Source: Romboutsia sp. 13368
GTDB lineage: Bacteria; Bacillota; Clostridia; Peptostreptococcales; Peptostreptococcaceae
Direction: 5' to 3'
Assembly: GCF_018336475.1 (NCBI RefSeq)
Contig: NZ_CP048741.1
Location: 1,970,948-1,980,129, forward strand
DNA length: 9,182 nt
The position numbers and the translations under genes are program-made. A model generated the notes under the pieces. The model was not told the DNA's origin. It made no database searches and saw nothing but the letters and a program-made list of their open reading frames with translations. Position 1 is the stretch's first letter; each line of letters starts with the position of its first letter. This document shows positions 6,734 through 9,182 of this stretch, piece after piece.

Positions 6734-8713
6734 TTAATTATTAAAATATAACATTATACTTGAGTTTTCATCTACTTTAACACCTGGTTTAGGGAACATA
6801 TCTACTACTTTTGAACCTTCTTTTATCTCTATATCTGTATCTAAGTTGGCCTTTAGCTTACTTTCTTCTAATATTTTTACTGCATCTTCTATTGCTAAGT
6901 TCCTAACATCAGGTACTACAACTTGCTCCTTTTGTAATTCTTTTTTCTCTTCCTCTGTATATATTGGCTCAACACCTAAGTATGGTAATACATCATTTAA
7001 TATTTCTTTAACTATAGGTCCTGCTGTTGTACTACCAAATGCACTTACTCCAGTTGGCTCATCAACTATAGCAAGAAGGACTATTTGAGGATCATCTGTT
7101 GGTGCAATTCCCATAAATGAACATATATATTTACCTTGTGCATATCTACCATCTATAACTTTTTGAGCTGTACCAGTTTTTCCACCTATTCTATATCCTG
7201 GTATATAAGCTGCATGCCCTGAACCTTGACTAACAACAGATTCTGTTATCTTCATCATTCTATCAGATGTATCTTCTGAAATAACCTGTCTTACCATTTT
7301 AGGCTCAATTTCTTCTATTATATTACCCTTATTATCAGTATATCCTTTTACTACTCTTGGTTGCATCATTTTACCATCATTTGCAATAGTTGATATTGCC
7401 CTTATAAGCTGCATTGGTGTTACTGATATTGATTGACCAAATGACATTGTTGCAAGCTCTACTGGACCTACATTTTTCTCATTATATACTATGCCTTTAG
7501 CTTCCCCAGGTAAATCTATACCTGTTTTTTCCATAAACCCAAAAGCCTCAACATAGTCATACATTTTAGATACTCCAAGTCTTTCTGCTACAGTCATAAA
7601 TACAGGGTTACAAGAGTTTTGTACTCCTTGTGTAAATGTCTGCTCTCCATGTGGTCTATAGTGTCTCCAACATTTTATTCTTCTTCCACCTATAGTTAAA
7701 CTTCCTGTACAAGTAAACTTATCACTTTCTTTAACCGCACCTTCTTCTATGCCTGCTGATGATGTTATTAACTTAAATGTAGAACCAGGCTCATATGTAT
7801 CACTTACTGCAGGATTTCTCCACATTTGATAATATCCATTTATTTTATTTTTATCATCATATTTATCTAATTCTTCTTGATAGTATGGATATATTGGTGT
7901 TCTTGAGTCATTAGGATCGTAATCAGGTTTTGATGCCATTGATAATACATCTCCTGTTTTAGGGTCTACCGCTACTACAGTTACCCTTTTAGCATTATTT
8001 AATTCATATGCTTTTTGAACAGCTTTTTCAGTATAATGCTGTATAACTTCATCTATTGTAAGTATTAATCCATTTCCCTGTACAGGTTCATAGTATTTTT
8101 CTAATCCTTGTGGTATTTCTCTACCTGATGCATCTGTACTGACGATAAGCTTTCCTGCAGTCCCTTTTAAATGTTTATCATATTGCATCTCAACACCAGC
8201 TATACCTTGAGAATCTGCTGATGTATGACCTAAAACATAAGATGCAAAATTTCCATATGGATAATATCTTTGATTATCTTCTGCTACCCATATTCCAGAA
8301 ATTTTAGCTTCTCTTATTTTAGTTGCCTTTTCATCATCTATCCATCTTTGTACTTTTACTAATGCCATATTCTTTTTAGATACTGATTCATATACATCTT
8401 CATATTCTTTTTCTAGTATTTCAGATACCTGTTTTGCTGCAGCTTCTTTATCTTTTACTTCTACAGGCTTACACCATACCGTATACTTAGTAACACTTAC
8501 AGCTATTTCTTTCATATTTCTATCATATATAGTTCCTCTTTTAGGTTCTATTGGAATTTCCCTTGTTTGTTGATCTATAGCTTTTGTACTAAGCCAATCT
8601 CCTTTTACAATCTGCAAATATCCAGTTCTAAATGTAAGACCTAAGAATAATGCACAAGCTAATATAAGAACAAGTACTAACCTTTTCTTACTCATTCTTT
8701 TTATCTTTTTCAA
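6734..8713 (-). CDS. spoVD: SpoVD, class B penicillin-binding protein (transpeptidase) with C-terminal PASTA domain
   Basis: A membrane-anchored transpeptidase that cross-links glycan strands made by its SEDS partner, here presumably SpoVE. The 659 residues comprise a basic N-terminus, one membrane anchor (about 11-30), a dimerisation/pedestal region beginning near KRGTIYDRN (58-66), the transpeptidase domain, and one PASTA domain (about 597-658). Catalytic motifs are STFK (S311, K314), SCN (367-369) and KTGT (512-515). Cysteines at 348 and 368 sit 37 and 57 residues after the active serine, close to the spacing of the redox-active Cys pair of B. subtilis SpoVD (332 and 351); C335 is a third. 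These cysteines and the PASTA domain favour SpoVD over FtsI/PbpB. The start is a TTG at 8713 with AAGGGGGG 6 bases upstream; the first in-frame ATG (8695) is too far from it. The gap from ftsL is 12 bases, so the two are likely co-transcribed. Confidence 0.93.
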   Translation of the reverse strand: MKKIKRMSKKRLVLVLILACALFLGLTFRTGYLQIVKGDWLSTKAIDQQTREIPIEPKRGTIYDRNMKEIAVSVTKYTVWCKPVEVKDKEAAAKQVSEILEKEYEDVYESVSKKNMALVKVQRWIDDEKATKIREAKISGIWVAEDNQRYYPYGNFASYVLGHTSADSQGIAGVEMQYDKHLKGTAGKLIVSTDASGREIPQGLEKYYEPVQGNGLILTIDEVIQHYTEKAVQKAYELNNAKRVTVVAVDPKTGDVLSMASKPDYDPNDSRTPIYPYYQEELDKYDDKNKINGYYQMWRNPAVSDTYEPGSTFKLITSSAGIEEGAVKESDKFTCTGSLTIGGRRIKCWRHYRPHGEQTFTQGVQNSCNPVFMTVAERLGVSKMYDYVEAFGFMEKTGIDLPGEAKGIVYNEKNVGPVELATMSFGQSISVTPMQLIRAISTIANDGKMMQPRVVKGYTDNKGNIIEEIEPKMVRQVISEDTSDRMMKITESVVSQGSGHAAYIPGYRIGGKTGTAQKVIDGRYAQGKYICSFMGIAPTDDPQIVLLAIVDEPTGVSAFGSTTAGPIVKEILNDVLPYLGVEPIYTEEEKKELQKEQVVVPDVRNLAIEDAVKILEESKLKANLDTDIEIKEGSKVVDMFPKPGVKVDENSSIMLYFNN

Positions 8714-8719
8714 TTGTAT

Positions 8720-8727
8720 CCCCCCTT
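8720..8727 (-). promoter_or_regulatory. Ribosome binding site supporting the TTG start of spoVD
   Basis: The minus strand reads AAGGGGGG, overlapping the ftsL TAA stop and lying 6 bases before TTG 8713. The nearest ATG is 18 bases inside the frame, too far for this site. The G-run pairs with the anti-Shine-Dalgarno partly through G-U. The overlap with the ftsL stop suggests coupled translation. Confidence 0.7.
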
Positions 8728-9091
8728 ATTGTTCAACTTCTATGTATCTAATTTGATTTTTCTTAGGATAATCCATATTAAGCTCTTCTTTAGCTCTTTC
8801 TTCTATCTCTCTAATAGATGTATTTGTATCTACTTTAGCCCTTAATTCATCTAGCCTTATTTCTTCTTGCCTAAGTTCCTTTTTTAAATAGTGTATGTCA
8901 TACTTAAGGTTACCTATAACTGCATAACCACATATATTTACTATAATTATTAAAAAGCAAGACAAAAACAGTGCAAACCTCAAAATGAATTTTTTTATCT
9001 TTCTTCCTTGTCTCTTTTTATTTTTATTCCGCTTATCTTTTTTATATTCATTTATATTTTTAACTTTATGACTTTTAACTTTATTTTTCAT
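8726..9091 (-). CDS. ftsL: FtsL-like bitopic division protein
   Basis: A 121-residue protein with a cytoplasmic tail in which 17 of the first 34 residues are Lys or Arg, one transmembrane helix (about 35-58), and an extracellular heptad-like coiled coil (about 60-105) ending in the FtsL-type pattern A-x-x-x-L-x-M-x-Y-P (100-109) and QIRYIEVE. FtsL-type proteins form a complex with DivIC/FtsB and DivIB/FtsQ and regulate the SEDS/class B PBP pair. Its place directly before the class B PBP is the standard dcw position of ftsL and separates it from DivIC-like paralogues, which have the same architecture but weak sequence conservation. The start ATG 9091 has GAGGTG about 5 bases upstream. The assignment rests on architecture and position more than on sequence identity. 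Confidence 0.85.
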   Translation of the reverse strand: MKNKVKSHKVKNINEYKKDKRNKNKKRQGRKIKKFILRFALFLSCFLIIIVNICGYAVIGNLKYDIHYLKKELRQEEIRLDELRAKVDTNTSIREIEERAKEELNMDYPKKNQIRYIEVEQ

Positions 9092-9182
9092 ATAATCACC
9101 TCTATAACACCCTAATTAGTTATATATTTGAGATAAACATTACAACTTCCTTTCATAAATTTTAGAAAAAAAAGTACATAAT
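9092..9182 (-). other. Untranslated region upstream of ftsL, no clear gene
   Basis: No end of rsmH (mraW), the usual upstream neighbour, is recognisable here. On the minus strand there is a run of eight T's (9173-9166) preceded by ATTATGTAC, which could be the tail of a terminator whose other arm is beyond the window. A weak promoter guess is TTGTAA with a 15-base spacer to TATAAC, too poor to call. A six-codon frame ATG TTT ATC TCA AAT ATA TAA (9140-9120) has AAAGGA 7 bases before it and might be a leader peptide, but such frames arise easily by chance. Confidence 0.4.

Noticed and set aside
6846..7088. 80-codon plus-strand open frame opposite the 3' part of spoVD
   Set aside because: It overlaps the PASTA and late transpeptidase coding region on the other strand and shows no independent signature.
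8693..8695. ATG at 8695 as the spoVD start
   Set aside because: No Shine-Dalgarno at a suitable distance, and it would drop six residues of the basic N-terminus; the TTG at 8713 has AAGGGGGG 6 bases upstream.
1..9182. CRISPR array, insertion sequence, tRNA/rRNA, phage or defence genes
   Set aside because: No regularly spaced repeats, transposase-like frames, terminal inverted repeats or structural RNA signatures were seen; apart from the two gaps discussed, the DNA is tightly packed cell wall genes.

Overview
The window is a strongly AT-rich stretch in which every recognisable gene lies on the minus strand. It is most of a division and cell wall (dcw) cluster. Protein sequence, base composition and the presence of spoVD and spoVE point to an endospore-forming member of the Clostridia, most like the Peptostreptococcaceae (Clostridioides and Romboutsia relatives). 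That taxonomic call is inference from the reading, not a database match.

In the direction of transcription (high to low coordinates) the order is: a short untranslated stretch (9092-9182), a small FtsL-type membrane protein, the class B penicillin-binding protein SpoVD, a 157-base gap with a promoter and a terminator-like hairpin, then murF, mraY, murD, the SEDS glycosyltransferase spoVE, murG, and finally the 3' part of a murA gene that runs off the window edge. From murF onward the genes are separated by only 3 to 41 bases, and each except the murA remnant has a clear or reasonable Shine-Dalgarno sequence. They look like one transcription unit.

Together the genes cover much of lipid II synthesis and use. 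MurD and MurF build the UDP-MurNAc pentapeptide, MraY moves it to undecaprenyl phosphate (lipid I), MurG adds GlcNAc (lipid II), SpoVE polymerises it, and SpoVD cross-links the strands. FtsL is the expected bitopic partner of the SEDS/PBP pair.

Most of this is a conventional cluster, and I do not see a wholly new system. Two places depart from routine. (1) Directly after murG, in the same reading frame and separated from it only by one TAA and one codon, lies a murA piece lacking about the first 276 residues of the enzyme; murG itself carries an unusual Lys/Asn/Glu-rich tail. (2) Between spoVD and murF, a good sigma-A-type promoter is followed about 20 bases later by an 11-bp hairpin with a U-rich tail, before the murF ribosome binding site. 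This looks like an attenuated leader, and a third copy of a 9-base stem sequence upstream could form an alternative pairing.

Two starts needed a decision. murF should begin at ATG 6576, not at the TTG six bases upstream. spoVD appears to begin at a TTG (8713).
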